Assembly (NCBI RefSeq): GCF_003946545.1
Contig: NZ_RHOA01000010.1
Span: forward strand, 20,494-84,493
Source of the DNA: Levilactobacillus tangyuanensis
Lineage (GTDB): Bacteria > Bacillota > Bacilli > Lactobacillales > Lactobacillaceae
Length of the DNA stretch: 64,000 bases
Reading direction: 5' to 3'
Part shown: positions 55,027 through 63,781 of the stretch, piece after piece
Layout of the letters: each line of letters begins with the position of its first letter
How positions within the stretch are numbered: position 1 is the first letter of the stretch
Position numbers and translations under genes: made by a program
Notes under the pieces: generated by a model
What the model was told of the DNA's origin: nothing
The model's input: only the letters and a program-made list of their open reading frames with translations
Databases searched by the model: none

Positions 55027-57012
55027 TTAACGATGCTTTCTTCCTAGGAACCAACTCAAAGCCGCGGCACCCAGTAAGGTAATGCCTAGTACGATACCAC
55101 CATGTTTAGCCTCGTTCGTCTGTGGCAAGGCGGTCGACCCAGTTTGATCGGCCGGCAAAGCAACATTGCTAGACGGTAACGATGCCGTCGGCGCCTCGCT
55201 GAGATGGTCGCCACTATCCGCAGGCGATGTCAGCCCTGGCGTCGGCGTCACAATTGGCGGCGTTGGATCAGGCAATACCTGATCACCATCCCCATCAGTG
55301 TCCTCCTCCGTAATCTTTTCGTACCAAAAGGTCACCGTCTGTGATTCCTGAAGAAACTGGCCTTGACTATTCTGTGGTTGCGCTTTCAATTTATACCCTG
55401 GAAAGACTTTGGCATCCGCTTGATACTTAGCTCCCAGTTGGCCTAAGAGCGTTCGATCTGGCGCTAATTGCCGGCCGTCTTGGTCTAAATAGCGGACTGT
55501 TACCGATGAAGCCTGATCCTTGGCATAGATATAGATAACTTCTTGTTCGTTACTTTTAAAAACCCCGTTTTGATGACCCTTGATTTCTTTTAAATGATAT
55601 CCGTTTATCGAGAACTGCTGCGACTGATAGGGCTGTCCCACTTGCCCAGTCAGCATCATCTCATCGAGCAATGATGTGCCAAACTCATCTTGGTAACGCA
55701 CCGTCACCTTGGCTTTGACACTGGGAACCTCTTCACCACCCGAACTACCTTCACTACCAGCATTGCTCTCGCTTCCTGAACTGCCTTCACTGCCACTGCT
55801 GCCATCCGAATCCCCGTCATTGCCGTCACTCCCCGATGAGTCCTTGTGATAGATATATTTAATGACCTGCTCATCGGCACCAAATGTTCCATCAGGTTCG
55901 CCCTCGACATGGTCAAACGTATAGTTCTCAAATGACTTCTGTTCGGAGTGATAGGTATCCCCCACTAACCCCGTGAGTTCTTGCGCCGTCATCAATTCCT
56001 GGCCGTCCTGGTCCACGTGCTGAACCGTGACCTTAGCAGCTTCATTAGCCAATTTGTACGGCTGAACCATGTAGCCCATTTGGGTGTTGCCATCCGGCGT
56101 GCCAAGCGCGAGAATCATGGCATACTTATCCTCTTTACCCGCGCCCAGCATAATACCGCCGAATAACGCGTCCCCCGCCTGTAACGTTTCTTGGGCCTTC
56201 AAATCCTCAAAGCGTGCGCCGCCATCGATTGGTGCGGCCTCTCCGCCCGCCATAAATTGTCGATAGATAATGGCCCCACTGTCTTCAAACGCCATCATCA
56301 TTCCAAGTTGCTTCATGGGTGCCACCCGCATTGGTGTCCCATCAGGCATCTTGGCACCGGAAATCCAATCATAGCTCTTTGTATTAGCATTGATATTAAT
56401 CGGATCGAGTAAAATCCGTTGACCAGTTATGGCTAATTCAGGAATATCTTTCAACGACGCAAGACTTGAGAAATCCATGATTTCGTTTCCCACTAACGCC
56501 AGTCGTTTTAGATTCTTGAGGCCGGCCAGTGGGGACACATCCTTGATGCGCTGTCCACCCAGCTCCAGCACCGTTAGTTTCGTTAAGCCAGCTAGCGGCG
56601 AAACATCCGTAATATCCCCAAACATCCATTTGTTTTGACTTTGGTACAAATTGGCTGTTTCAAGATTGATGGCGTACTCCAGCCCCTGCAATGAATAGGA
56701 ACGCTTCCCATCAATGCGAAATTCATCCGATCGATCGGGAGACTTCAGTTCTGTCAGCAGTGCCATGTCTTCTTGAGAAATATCATCGACCGTATTCCAC
56801 ATTTTCCCGGTGTCTTCGGCATTCAAGGACTTAAGTACCGTCTTCTGTAGTAGCTTATTAGGCATCCAAGAATCAATGCTTGACCGCGTCTGATGCCGTT
56901 CTTCCACTGGTATCGTCAAGTTTTTAGCAAATCCGGTCGTTGGCACGACGCCATTACCAATCATTGTCATGGTCGCTGTTAACCAAAGTGTTTTTCTTAA
57001 AGTATTTTTCAT
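55027..57012 (-). CDS. LPxTG-anchored adhesin with leucine-rich repeats and three MucBP domains
   Basis: About 661 aa. A signal peptide (LRKTLWLTATMTMIGNG) leads to an internalin-like leucine-rich repeat block (residues about 125-200, repeats such as DVSPLAGLTKLTVLELGG and DVSPLAGLKNLKRLALVG). A beta-rich domain follows, then three MucBP repeats (starting near KVTVQHVDQDGQ, KVTVRYQDEFGT and VTVRYLDQDGRQ). A Ser/Gly/Glu/Asp linker with SGSEG-type repeats lies between the first and second MucBP. The protein ends in LPQTNE, a helix and GRKHR. MucBP domains bind mucin or similar glycans; LRR blocks mediate protein contact. The ATG at 57012 follows GGGGAG by 8 bases. N-terminus and sorting signal resemble those of the next gene. 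Confidence 0.9.
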   Translation of the reverse strand: MKNTLRKTLWLTATMTMIGNGVVPTTGFAKNLTIPVEERHQTRSSIDSWMPNKLLQKTVLKSLNAEDTGKMWNTVDDISQEDMALLTELKSPDRSDEFRIDGKRSYSLQGLEYAINLETANLYQSQNKWMFGDITDVSPLAGLTKLTVLELGGQRIKDVSPLAGLKNLKRLALVGNEIMDFSSLASLKDIPELAITGQRILLDPININANTKSYDWISGAKMPDGTPMRVAPMKQLGMMMAFEDSGAIIYRQFMAGGEAAPIDGGARFEDLKAQETLQAGDALFGGIMLGAGKEDKYAMILALGTPDGNTQMGYMVQPYKLANEAAKVTVQHVDQDGQELMTAQELTGLVGDTYHSEQKSFENYTFDHVEGEPDGTFGADEQVIKYIYHKDSSGSDGNDGDSDGSSGSEGSSGSESNAGSEGSSGGEEVPSVKAKVTVRYQDEFGTSLLDEMMLTGQVGQPYQSQQFSINGYHLKEIKGHQNGVFKSNEQEVIYIYAKDQASSVTVRYLDQDGRQLAPDRTLLGQLGAKYQADAKVFPGYKLKAQPQNSQGQFLQESQTVTFWYEKITEEDTDGDGDQVLPDPTPPIVTPTPGLTSPADSGDHLSEAPTASLPSSNVALPADQTGSTALPQTNEAKHGGIVLGITLLGAAALSWFLGRKHR

Positions 57013-57409
57013 GCCGTTCACTCCCCAATATGTGAATCCTTATATCTAGTTCGTTGCTAGACATCCTCTATCTCGGTTACGATAGGCTTCCCCCGAACGC
57101 TCACTAGCCAAATCGCACGTCACTCTATGAGCCACAACTAAGTACACGACAGCCCCAACCATCGCTTTTGTTCGATGCCCCCTTTATCTGTTTAATCTAT
57201 GAGAATATCTCGTGTTCACCTGACTGGCAGTCCCCAATGATCGCGAATCATTCTCAATAAAAGAACCAACGCTTCGACACGTTGGCCCCTAGTTGCCCAA
57301 TCGCTTATTTCGATTCCGGCATAAATGATAATTCTATATCTGTTAAACGTTGGATCGATCTAGTCATTTAACCCGTCTAACTTGATTCCTCAACTTCATT
57401 TTTTCCTTT
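57013..57409. other. Intergenic region between two surface-protein genes
   Basis: About 400 bp with no gene. It holds the terminator of the upstream repeat protein (57259-57285), an AATGAT-CGCGA-ATCATT inverted repeat near 57238-57254 and a TATC/GATA element near 57070. The promoter of the LRR adhesin must lie here but no clear -35/-10 pair is seen. Confidence 0.45.
57259..57285 (-). terminator. Probable terminator of the Ser-Glu-Gly repeat protein
   Basis: CCAACG pairs with CGTTGG (57266-57271 with 57280-57285), followed by TTCTTTTATTG on the minus strand; it is about 120 bp after the stop codon. Confidence 0.5.
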
Positions 57410-59911
57410 TTAGTCACGACGCTTACGGAATAACCGCCATGCGCCAAGCGTCACACTTGCTAGCAACGCCCCGATCCAAGCCAGCTTGGACCGTTCTTCA
57501 TTCGTTTGTGGTAATGCATCGGCATCATCTGAATGATGATGGTCTTCATCGACCCCATAGATAGTCGATCCATGAGAATGACCAGCATTTGACGTCACGC
57601 CGGCATCAGTTCCCGTTGACTGACCACCAGTCGTTCCTGTAGTAGTGCCAGTTGTCCCCTGATCAGTAACCGTTTCGCTACCGTTTTCTGTTCCGTTGCT
57701 GCCAAGATTTTCTGACCCTTGATCGGCCTCAGAGCCCTGATTACTTTCGGAGCCTGAGTTACCTTCAGAACCTTGAGTCCCTTCGGAGCCGGTATCATTT
57801 TCTGACCCTTCGGAACCGGTAGTGCCTTCTGAGCCTTGAGAACCTTCGCTGCCTTCTGATCCTTCAGAACCCTCGGAACCTTCACTGCCTTCCGATCCTT
57901 CACTACCTTCGGAACCTTCACTACCTTCGGAACCTTCACTGCCTTCCGATCCTTCGGAACCTTCTGATCCTTCTGAGCCCTCGCTGCCTTCTGATCCTTC
58001 TGAACCTTCGCTACCTTCTGATCCTTCTGAACCTTCGCTACCTTCTGATCCTTCAGAGCCTTCGCTGCCTTCTGATCCTTCAGAGCCTTCGCTGCCTTCT
58101 GATCCTTCAGAGCCTTCGCTGCCTTCTGATCCTTCGGAGCCTTCTGATCCTTCGGAACCCTCACTGCCTTCTGATCCTTCGGAACCCTCGGAGCCTTCAC
58201 TGCCTTCTGATCCTTCGGAGCCCTCAGAACCTTCAGAACCTTCAGAACCCTCGCTGCCTTCAGAACCTTCAGAACCCTCGCTGCCTTCGGAACCTTCAGA
58301 ACCTTCGCTGCCTTCTGATCCTTCGGAGCCCTCAGAACCTTCGCTGCCCTCAGAACCTTCGCTACCTTCAGAGCCCTCGGAGCCTTCTGAACCTTCGCTG
58401 CCTTCGGAACCCTCGGAACCTTCGCTACCTTCGGAGCCCTCGGAGCCTTCGCTACCTTCAGAACCTTCAGAGCCTTCGGAACCCTCGGAGCCTTCGCTGC
58501 CTTCTGATCCTTCAGAGCCTTCGGAACCTTCGCTGCCTTCTGAGCCTTCAGAACCTTCAGAACCTTCAGAACCTTCAGAACCTTCGCTGCCTTCTGAGCC
58601 TTCAGAGCCTTCGCTGCCTTCGGAACCCTCGGAACCTTCGCTGCCTTCTGAGCCTTCTGAGCCTTCAGAACCCTCGGAACCTTCGCTTCCTTCTGAGCCT
58701 TCGGAACCTTCAGAACCTTCGCTGCCTTCGGAGCCCTCGGAGCCTTCGCTACCTTCAGAACCTTCGGAACCCTCAGAGCCTTCGCTACCTTCTGAGCCTT
58801 CGGAACCGTCCGACCCATCGGTGCCCTCAGAACCTTCATTACCTTCAGAACCTTCGGAACCCTCGGAACCTTCGCTACCTTCTGATCCTTCGGAACCTTC
58901 ACTGCCTCCTGATCCTTCAGAACCTTCAGAGCCTTCCGAACCTTCGGAGCCTTCGCTACCTTCAGAACCATTATTATTGTTTTCCGATCCGTCCGACCCA
59001 TCGGTGCCCTCAGAGCCTTCATTACCTTCAGATTCATTGGCGTCGCTATTATTTTCTGAACCGTTATTCTCATTATTGTCAGAACCAGCATTGCCTTCAG
59101 ACTCGTTTGAATCCTGTCCATCCTCTGAACCTACTGATCCTTCAGATGACTCATTATTGTCAGAATTATTTTCTGAACCGGCACCTTCTTCGCTGCCTTG
59201 GTCACTGCCGTTCGCTTCATTGTCACCAGATTCATCTGGCGCTTCAGAGTCCTGTCCATCGGTGTTTGCATCGCTTTCGTCGGTGTCAGTATCACCATTG
59301 TCGCCGGGTGATGTTTCACCCTCCGATTGATCACCGCCATTGGTCTCAGAGTCATTGGCTTCTGATGAATTTCCTTCGGATCCAGAGGAATCTTCCGAGC
59401 CCATATTCTCATCGGTTCCCGTGCTTTCATCCGTTTCATCCCCGGTGTCTGGTGTGTCGACATTTTCTTGTCCAGTCGTCCCTTCGGAAGCACTATTCAT
59501 ATCTGAACCGCTACTTCCTTCATCAACATTCTGGTCATCCGGATTGACTGCAGGGGTTTCAGGAACCACTTCGTTCCCCGTTTGTGTTTCTGATCCGGTA
59601 TTAACATCAGTAGCTGGCGCCTCCACTGGATTGCCTTCATTAGCCGATACTGATTGATCTGAGCCAGTCGTGTCAGTGGCCATAGTGCTTTCATTCCCGC
59701 TAACTGATGGATTAGTGGATGCCGATGCATCAGCCGCTGACATTTCTGTCGCAGAACTCGTTTCATCCGTCGTTGCTGCCTGAGCAACTTGGGTAACGGA
59801 GTCATAGACTGGCGCACCCAACGCTACTTTTGGCTGTTCCATCATCATTCCCGTTCCCATCAACGCAACAGTTGCAGTGAGCCAAAGCCCTTTTTTTACG
59901 TGTTGTGTCAT
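57410..59911 (-). CDS. Giant Ser-Glu-Gly repeat surface protein with LPxTG anchor
   Basis: 833 aa from the ATG behind AGGAGG; the open frame extends 45 codons upstream without ribosome signals. Signal peptide (HVKKGLWLTATVALMGTGM) then about 290 residues rich in Ser, Thr, Glu, Asp, Asn and Gly. A run of roughly 105 uninterrupted SEG tripeptides follows (nucleotides about 57838-58800), then a short degenerate tail (GSEGTTGSEG, GSEGNSGSES), a Thr/Gly segment, a His-rich stretch (HSHGSTIYGVDEDHHHSDD) and the anchor LPQTNEE, helix, RKRRD. No globular ligand domain is visible. It is an extreme polyanionic stalk, one negative charge per three residues, possibly with glycosylated Ser. Related in signal peptide and anchor to the LRR adhesin. 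Confidence 0.85.
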   Translation of the reverse strand: MTQHVKKGLWLTATVALMGTGMMMEQPKVALGAPVYDSVTQVAQAATTDETSSATEMSAADASASTNPSVSGNESTMATDTTGSDQSVSANEGNPVEAPATDVNTGSETQTGNEVVPETPAVNPDDQNVDEGSSGSDMNSASEGTTGQENVDTPDTGDETDESTGTDENMGSEDSSGSEGNSSEANDSETNGGDQSEGETSPGDNGDTDTDESDANTDGQDSEAPDESGDNEANGSDQGSEEGAGSENNSDNNESSEGSVGSEDGQDSNESEGNAGSDNNENNGSENNSDANESEGNEGSEGTDGSDGSENNNNGSEGSEGSEGSEGSEGSEGSGGSEGSEGSEGSEGSEGSEGSEGNEGSEGTDGSDGSEGSEGSEGSEGSEGSEGSEGSEGSEGSEGSEGSEGSEGSEGSEGSEGSEGSEGSEGSEGSEGSEGSEGSEGSEGSEGSEGSEGSEGSEGSEGSEGSEGSEGSEGSEGSEGSEGSEGSEGSEGSEGSEGSEGSEGSEGSEGSEGSEGSEGSEGSEGSEGSEGSEGSEGSEGSEGSEGSEGSEGSEGSEGSEGSEGSEGSEGSEGSEGSEGSEGSEGSEGSEGSEGSEGSEGSEGSEGSEGSEGSEGSEGSEGSEGSEGSEGSEGSEGSEGSEGSEGSEGSEGSEGSEGSEGSEGSEGSEGSEGSEGSEGSEGSEGSEGSEGSQGSEGTTGSEGSENDTGSEGTQGSEGNSGSESNQGSEADQGSENLGSNGTENGSETVTDQGTTGTTTGTTGGQSTGTDAGVTSNAGHSHGSTIYGVDEDHHHSDDADALPQTNEERSKLAWIGALLASVTLGAWRLFRKRRD
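57838..58800 (-). repeat. 9-nt period coding repeat (about 105 SEG units)
   Basis: A tandem tripeptide array without interruption. Codons alternate among synonyms (TCA, TCC, TCT, AGC; GAA, GAG; GGT, GGC, GGA, GGG), so DNA identity between adjacent units is less than protein identity. Higher-order blocks recur, as in runs of GAACCTTCGCTGCCTTCTGA on the plus strand. Confidence 0.85.
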
Positions 59912-60013
59912 CTCTTTTCCTCCTGAGTTTTTGACTTGTTCTCTTGCCGATAAACAACATGTTATCAGGTTAACATTCTGTTGGAAATTAAAACCCATTT
60001 CGGCAATCAAAAA

Positions 60014-60043
60014 AGGAATCACCATCTTTAAATGGTGATTCCT
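60014..60043 (-). terminator. Terminator of the secreted C39/CAP operon
   Basis: AGGAATCACCAT pairs perfectly with ATGGTGATTCCT (12 bp), followed by TTTTTTG on the minus strand. Confidence 0.92.
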
Positions 60044-60052
60044 CAAATTGGT

Positions 60053-60904
60053 CTAGTCAATTTCAACAGCCCGTGAATGCCGGCTATGATAGACTTTTAT
60101 AAAGTTATTTGTACTGGTCCAGTAAACCTTATTTGGCCAGCCCTTTTCCATGTAAGGATCGGCGACTAAAAACTTACCGTTCTTGTAACCAACTAGCGCT
60201 AAGACGTGATATGGACGTTGTCCTTGCATGCGCCATGCACCGGCAAAGATAACCGCATTACCGCGCTTCACTGCCCTGATTAAAGTTGACTTGCTTGCTC
60301 CCGTGATATTCTTGGCCTTACTATCATAGGTCTTAGCATAGGCCGTTAACGGTGCCGGATAAATTGTCCGCGTTTCACCTGGGCGACTTTCCGTGTAAGG
60401 ATTACCCGTGAAGCCCTTAGCTGGCGACTTAGACTTTGGCATTTTATCGATGATTGTTTTCAAACTGGTCTTGGTCGCGATTCCCTTAACCGAAAGTGCC
60501 ATCTTCAAGCTAGCAGCTTCACAAGCATTGGGGGCATGCAGGGGATATAGTTGACTCGTATAGGTATATGGCAAGACGTATTTTGCCGTGGTTTTAAGAC
60601 CCTTGGCATTAATCCAGCCATAATTGTGGCCCCGTCGACTAATTTGGAAGTAGGTTGTCTGACCCTTTTTAGCCACTTGATCCACTTGAACCAGCTTACC
60701 TTTTAAACTACCAGTCTTCCCCTTTGCCGTTGCAGACTTGGTATAAGGCTGATTCCATAAGCGCCACCCCTTGCTTCTAACGACACGAGAATTATAACTG
60801 CGCCCTGATTTAACGCTATAGCTATTGGCGGATGCCGTTGTAACGGTCCCCACAACGCCTAGCCCAACCAACAAGCCAACAACCAATCGAATCCCTTTCT
60901 TCAT
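60053..60904 (-). CDS. Secreted C39-like cysteine peptidase family protein
   Basis: 283 aa. Signal peptide (IRLVVGLLVGLGVVGTVTTASA), then an SH3/GW-like wall-binding region (about residues 30-110, with GWRLWNQPY and GHNYGWINAKGL). A peptidase C39-like domain follows, with Cys in APNACEAASLKMAL (near 128), His in YHVLALVGYKNG and Asp in LVADPYMEKGW. This layout fits an extracellular papain-fold enzyme such as those cleaving peptide or wall cross-links; substrate unknown. No LPxTG. Last of a four-gene operon; paralogous to the gene before it. Confidence 0.82.
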   Translation of the reverse strand: MKKGIRLVVGLLVGLGVVGTVTTASANSYSVKSGRSYNSRVVRSKGWRLWNQPYTKSATAKGKTGSLKGKLVQVDQVAKKGQTTYFQISRRGHNYGWINAKGLKTTAKYVLPYTYTSQLYPLHAPNACEAASLKMALSVKGIATKTSLKTIIDKMPKSKSPAKGFTGNPYTESRPGETRTIYPAPLTAYAKTYDSKAKNITGASKSTLIRAVKRGNAVIFAGAWRMQGQRPYHVLALVGYKNGKFLVADPYMEKGWPNKVYWTSTNNFIKVYHSRHSRAVEID

Positions 60905-60915
60905 AATCCCACTCC

Positions 60916-61809
60916 TTATTGAATTGTAACCGCATAATGTTTGTAATTATAACTGCGAGTAAACTTGTTCGCGCTCACCCAATACTTCCCCTGATTTGGG
61001 TCCGCAACGTGATACGCGCCCTTTTTATAACCATCAAGCAACATCACGTGGCTGTTATTAATTCCGGTTCCCCAGAAATAGCGGCCATACTGGGCCTTTG
61101 CAAAGTGCAACGTCACGTAAACCACGACCGGGTGATTCATTCGCAACTCGGAACGTAGCTTGCTGACCTTGGCGCCACTGATATTTTTAACCGAGTGGTA
61201 GCGATTGCCCCACTTAGCCAATGGTTTAGGAAATATAGATTGAAAGACACCTGGGGTCACTTTATACGGACTCCCAGCAAATCCGGTATTCGGGTTGTTC
61301 GTCTTGCTCCGAGGCAACTTCTTCATGAAGGCCACCAATCCAGTTGATTTCAGGACGCCCTTATAATGGAGTCCCTCCAGCAAGCTGGCCGACTCGCACC
61401 CCATCCAAGCCTTGACCTTATTTTGACTAATGTAAGGCGCATTCAGATTTACCTTGGATGGTATTTTGAGATCATTCTTAAGCACCCAACCAGTCGTCTT
61501 TGACTTGGCATTCGTTGACGTGACGTAAACATACCGCTGATTCTTACCATTGGCTTGGCGAACCAATGCTGAACGGTTAACAATCCACGCCGTGTTACGA
61601 TACTGACTCAGCTGATGTGTCGTCACCAATTGTACACCGGAGCCAGCCTCTTTAAAGGCCACCAACGTTCCCTTAACGTTGCCAGTAACCCTGCCGTACG
61701 ACGTCACCTTTTGCTGAGAAACAAGTTGTGCGCTGCTGGCAGCGTGCCCAACCGTCCCAACAGTAAAGAAGGTCAGTAGGCCGAAAATCCCCAATAAAAC
61801 TTTTTTCAT
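60916..61809 (-). CDS. Secreted C39-like cysteine peptidase family protein (paralogue)
   Basis: 297 aa. Signal peptide (KKVLLGIFGLLTFFTVGTVGHA), then an SH3-like region (TTGWVLKNDL near residue 105) and the C39-like domain with Cys in WMGCESASLLEGL (near 140), His in SHVMLLDGYKKG and Asp in HVADPNQG. Same architecture as the following gene (11-bp gap), with low overall similarity, so the duplication is old. The shared feature FAGSPYKVTPG / FTGNPYTESRPG marks the family. Confidence 0.82.
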   Translation of the reverse strand: MKKVLLGIFGLLTFFTVGTVGHAASSAQLVSQQKVTSYGRVTGNVKGTLVAFKEAGSGVQLVTTHQLSQYRNTAWIVNRSALVRQANGKNQRYVYVTSTNAKSKTTGWVLKNDLKIPSKVNLNAPYISQNKVKAWMGCESASLLEGLHYKGVLKSTGLVAFMKKLPRSKTNNPNTGFAGSPYKVTPGVFQSIFPKPLAKWGNRYHSVKNISGAKVSKLRSELRMNHPVVVYVTLHFAKAQYGRYFWGTGINNSHVMLLDGYKKGAYHVADPNQGKYWVSANKFTRSYNYKHYAVTIQ

Positions 61810-61825
61810 TTTTTCAACACTCCAA

Positions 61826-62617
61826 TTAATACTGGAATAACTGCGCCATCATACCCGACCCATCGGCGGCAAAGCTAAAACCGACTTCGCTGTAATGGGC
61901 CCAGGTATTCAACTCGGTGTCCCGATGTAGCTTGTCACAGGTCATGAGTTCATTGACGGCCGTCTTAGCCGTACCCTTATAAGTAATATTCCCCTGGCTA
62001 TTATAAACTAGAGTGGCACCAAGGCCACCCATCGTATAACCAGCCGGCAAATAGTAGGCTGGCAATTCAGCCATGGTTTCGCCATAACCGCTCAGCTTGG
62101 CATTATATGATTGGCCATTTGGTCGAATATGATCATCACGAATCCAGAGCTCGTGAGCCCGAACATTGACCTTCTTCAAGAGACTTTTACGATGTTTAAA
62201 GGCGTTCAGCCCTTGCTGCTTTCGGTAGGCGTTAAACTGCTTCATGTAGCTAGCGGCCACCTTCTCATTCAAAGTGGATTCCTTGATATACTTGACCGTT
62301 ATCGAAGCGGGCAACTTCTGATACCGGTAGGTCTTCCTAATCTTGAAGGGAACATAACCCTTAATCTTTGCGACGTAACCCGTCTGCGAACGACCAAAGA
62401 TGCCCGTTCCTTGTGGACCAAAGGTTGATCCGTAGGCCAAGACGCTGCTACCCGTGGACGTTAACGTCCGATTACCCTTAATCTTTTTCCCAGTCGTCGA
62501 TCGATAATGAACCACCATCTTCTTAGGTGTTGATTGATTAGCAGCCTGCGCAGTGATTGGCAGAAATACCGCCAACAAAGGAAGCCAGACTAACCACAAT
62601 TTTCGACCCATAATCAT
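61826..62617 (-). CDS. Secreted CAP-domain (SCP-like) protein
   Basis: 263 aa. Signal peptide (GRKLWLVWLPLLAVFLPITAQA), about 85 residues resembling a small beta domain (MVVHYRSTTGKKIKG..., MucBP-like start), then a CAP-like alpha/beta domain (FNAYRKQQGLNAFKHRKSLLKKVNVRAHEL; His near 160, HYSEVGFSFA near the C-terminus). CAP proteins are secreted, with unclear activity in bacteria. The ATG at 62617 follows AAGGA by 9 bases. Second gene in the operon. Confidence 0.72.
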   Translation of the reverse strand: MIMGRKLWLVWLPLLAVFLPITAQAANQSTPKKMVVHYRSTTGKKIKGNRTLTSTGSSVLAYGSTFGPQGTGIFGRSQTGYVAKIKGYVPFKIRKTYRYQKLPASITVKYIKESTLNEKVAASYMKQFNAYRKQQGLNAFKHRKSLLKKVNVRAHELWIRDDHIRPNGQSYNAKLSGYGETMAELPAYYLPAGYTMGGLGATLVYNSQGNITYKGTAKTAVNELMTCDKLHRDTELNTWAHYSEVGFSFAADGSGMMAQLFQY

Positions 62618-62636
62618 TCTTACAAATCCTTTCTAC

Positions 62637-63506
62637 CTAATTATTTGGTTCGCTCATTAGATTCATAACGGTATACAGTTTTCCCTTTTGATTGACGGTA
62701 GCCAGGCCGTAGTAAACATATGTCCCAGAAGTGATGACGTCCCAATGGGCACCATTATTACCATCATGCTGAAAGTCATAGGCAATCATCTTAGCCGTTG
62801 CCGTATCGGATTGCGCCCAATCGCGGTTGTCCATTACCTCACCGTGAGAGGCATTCTCCAGTCCGACGGCTTTGAACAAAGCCGTTTGGTAGGCCACACC
62901 ATCTGCATCATAATGCGTAAAGTTAGTCGGAATTTGTTTGATCCGTTGATCAGAAACTTGGGTCTGAATCGTTTCATTCTTTTGGAGTGGATCAACCCCC
63001 TTGGCTACCCGGGCTTCATTAACAATCTTGATAAACGCCTGATTAATCTTAGTTGCCGATGGCGTTGGGTTCAGGTCATTTTCTTCTAGATAACTATCCT
63101 TGTCGGAGACGTTCTTATTGTAAATGATTTGCTTTGCCCGGCCCTTTGTCAAATGGCCACGCCAAACCCAACCAGAATGTTTGCCATTCGCGCTCTTCAC
63201 ATGATAGTAAATCCGATATTCACCATTTTTCTTGATCCGCAATTTTTCATGACCCATTGTTTTCCAGGTCGTGTTGGGATAGGCCTTCAATGCCTTGTAA
63301 CGACGACCAAGGTGCTTACTGTATAAATACCCCTTGGTGCCATGATAACTATGTTTCTTCATCGAACGACGCCAGACCAGGCGCACACTGTGGCTCCGTT
63401 TGGCGCTGTATGTACTAGCATGGGCGGTAGCCGGTACTAGGCTCACCATTCCGAAAGCGAGTACCATGCTGCCTGCTATGATTCCGTGTTGTAATTTTTT
63501 CATCAT
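62637..63506 (-). CDS. Secreted CAP-domain protein with N-terminal SH3-like region
   Basis: 289 aa from the ATG at 63506 (AGG shortly upstream). Signal peptide (KLQHGIIAGSMVLAFGMVSLVPATAHA), a basic, Tyr/Trp-rich repeat region (residues about 30-115, such as SVRLVWRRSMKKHSYHGTKGYLYS and HVKSANGKHSGWVWRG) that looks like a wall-binding SH3-type module. A CAP-like domain follows (INQAFIKIVNEARVAKGVDPLQKN, then YDADGVAYQTALFKAVGLENASHG, GAHWDVITSG, YYGLATV). First gene of the four-gene secreted operon, nearest to the rRNA locus. Confidence 0.75.
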   Translation of the reverse strand: MMKKLQHGIIAGSMVLAFGMVSLVPATAHASTYSAKRSHSVRLVWRRSMKKHSYHGTKGYLYSKHLGRRYKALKAYPNTTWKTMGHEKLRIKKNGEYRIYYHVKSANGKHSGWVWRGHLTKGRAKQIIYNKNVSDKDSYLEENDLNPTPSATKINQAFIKIVNEARVAKGVDPLQKNETIQTQVSDQRIKQIPTNFTHYDADGVAYQTALFKAVGLENASHGEVMDNRDWAQSDTATAKMIAYDFQHDGNNGAHWDVITSGTYVYYGLATVNQKGKLYTVMNLMSEPNN

Positions 63507-63604
63507 TGACCTGCTTTCCAAATTTAACATCGCCGGGTTGATCACATATAAATTGTTTCATAGCTTTTTGAATTCAGTCACTAAGTGATTAACTAGTTGG
63601 CATA

Positions 63605-63633
63605 AGTATACCGCTTGTTATCTGCCCCTGCCA
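63605..63633 (-). promoter_or_regulatory. Probable promoter of the secreted C39/CAP operon
   Basis: Minus strand: -10 TATACT (63605-63610), 17-bp spacer, weak -35 TGGCAG (63628-63633). Arms ACCGCTT/AAGCGGT (about 63610-63645) form an inverted repeat around it. Confidence 0.45.
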
Positions 63634-63721
63634 TCGTTAAGCGGTTTTTCTCATTAAGTGGACCCGAAAGTTTCGCCAATTCTAATAATTGGGTGCACGG
63701 TTATCGAAGAGAAGCCGATAA

Positions 63722-63766
63722 CAAAAGGGGAGTTCATCAGAAATAGCCTTGATGATCCCCCCTCTT
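63722..63766 (-). terminator. Terminator of tRNA-Thr
   Basis: GAGGGGGGATCATCA pairs, with small mismatches, with TGATGAACTCCCC, followed by TTTTGTT on the minus strand. A second hairpin GTTATCG/CGATAAC follows (63700-63722). Confidence 0.7.
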
Positions 63767-63781
63767 TAACGATGATCACTA

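Noticed and set aside
57838..58800. Possible CRISPR or satellite array
   Set aside because: The 9-nt periodicity is in frame with a signal-peptide/LPxTG protein and has no spacers.
57595..59121. 508-residue open frame rich in Lys, Val, Ala and Pro on the same strand as the Ser-Glu-Gly gene
   Set aside because: It is the repeat region read in another frame: a 9-nt repeat without stops in one frame stays open in others. No ribosome site and no signal peptide.
58821..59547. Plus-strand open frames with Pro-Ser-Glu-Pro repeats
   Set aside because: Antisense shadows of the Ser-Glu-Gly repeat; composition follows from the repeat.
63609..63645. ACCGCTT/AAGCGGT inverted repeat followed by TTTTT on the plus strand, terminator-like
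   Set aside because: No plus-strand gene precedes it, and the arms surround a likely minus-strand promoter; left as part of that promoter region.
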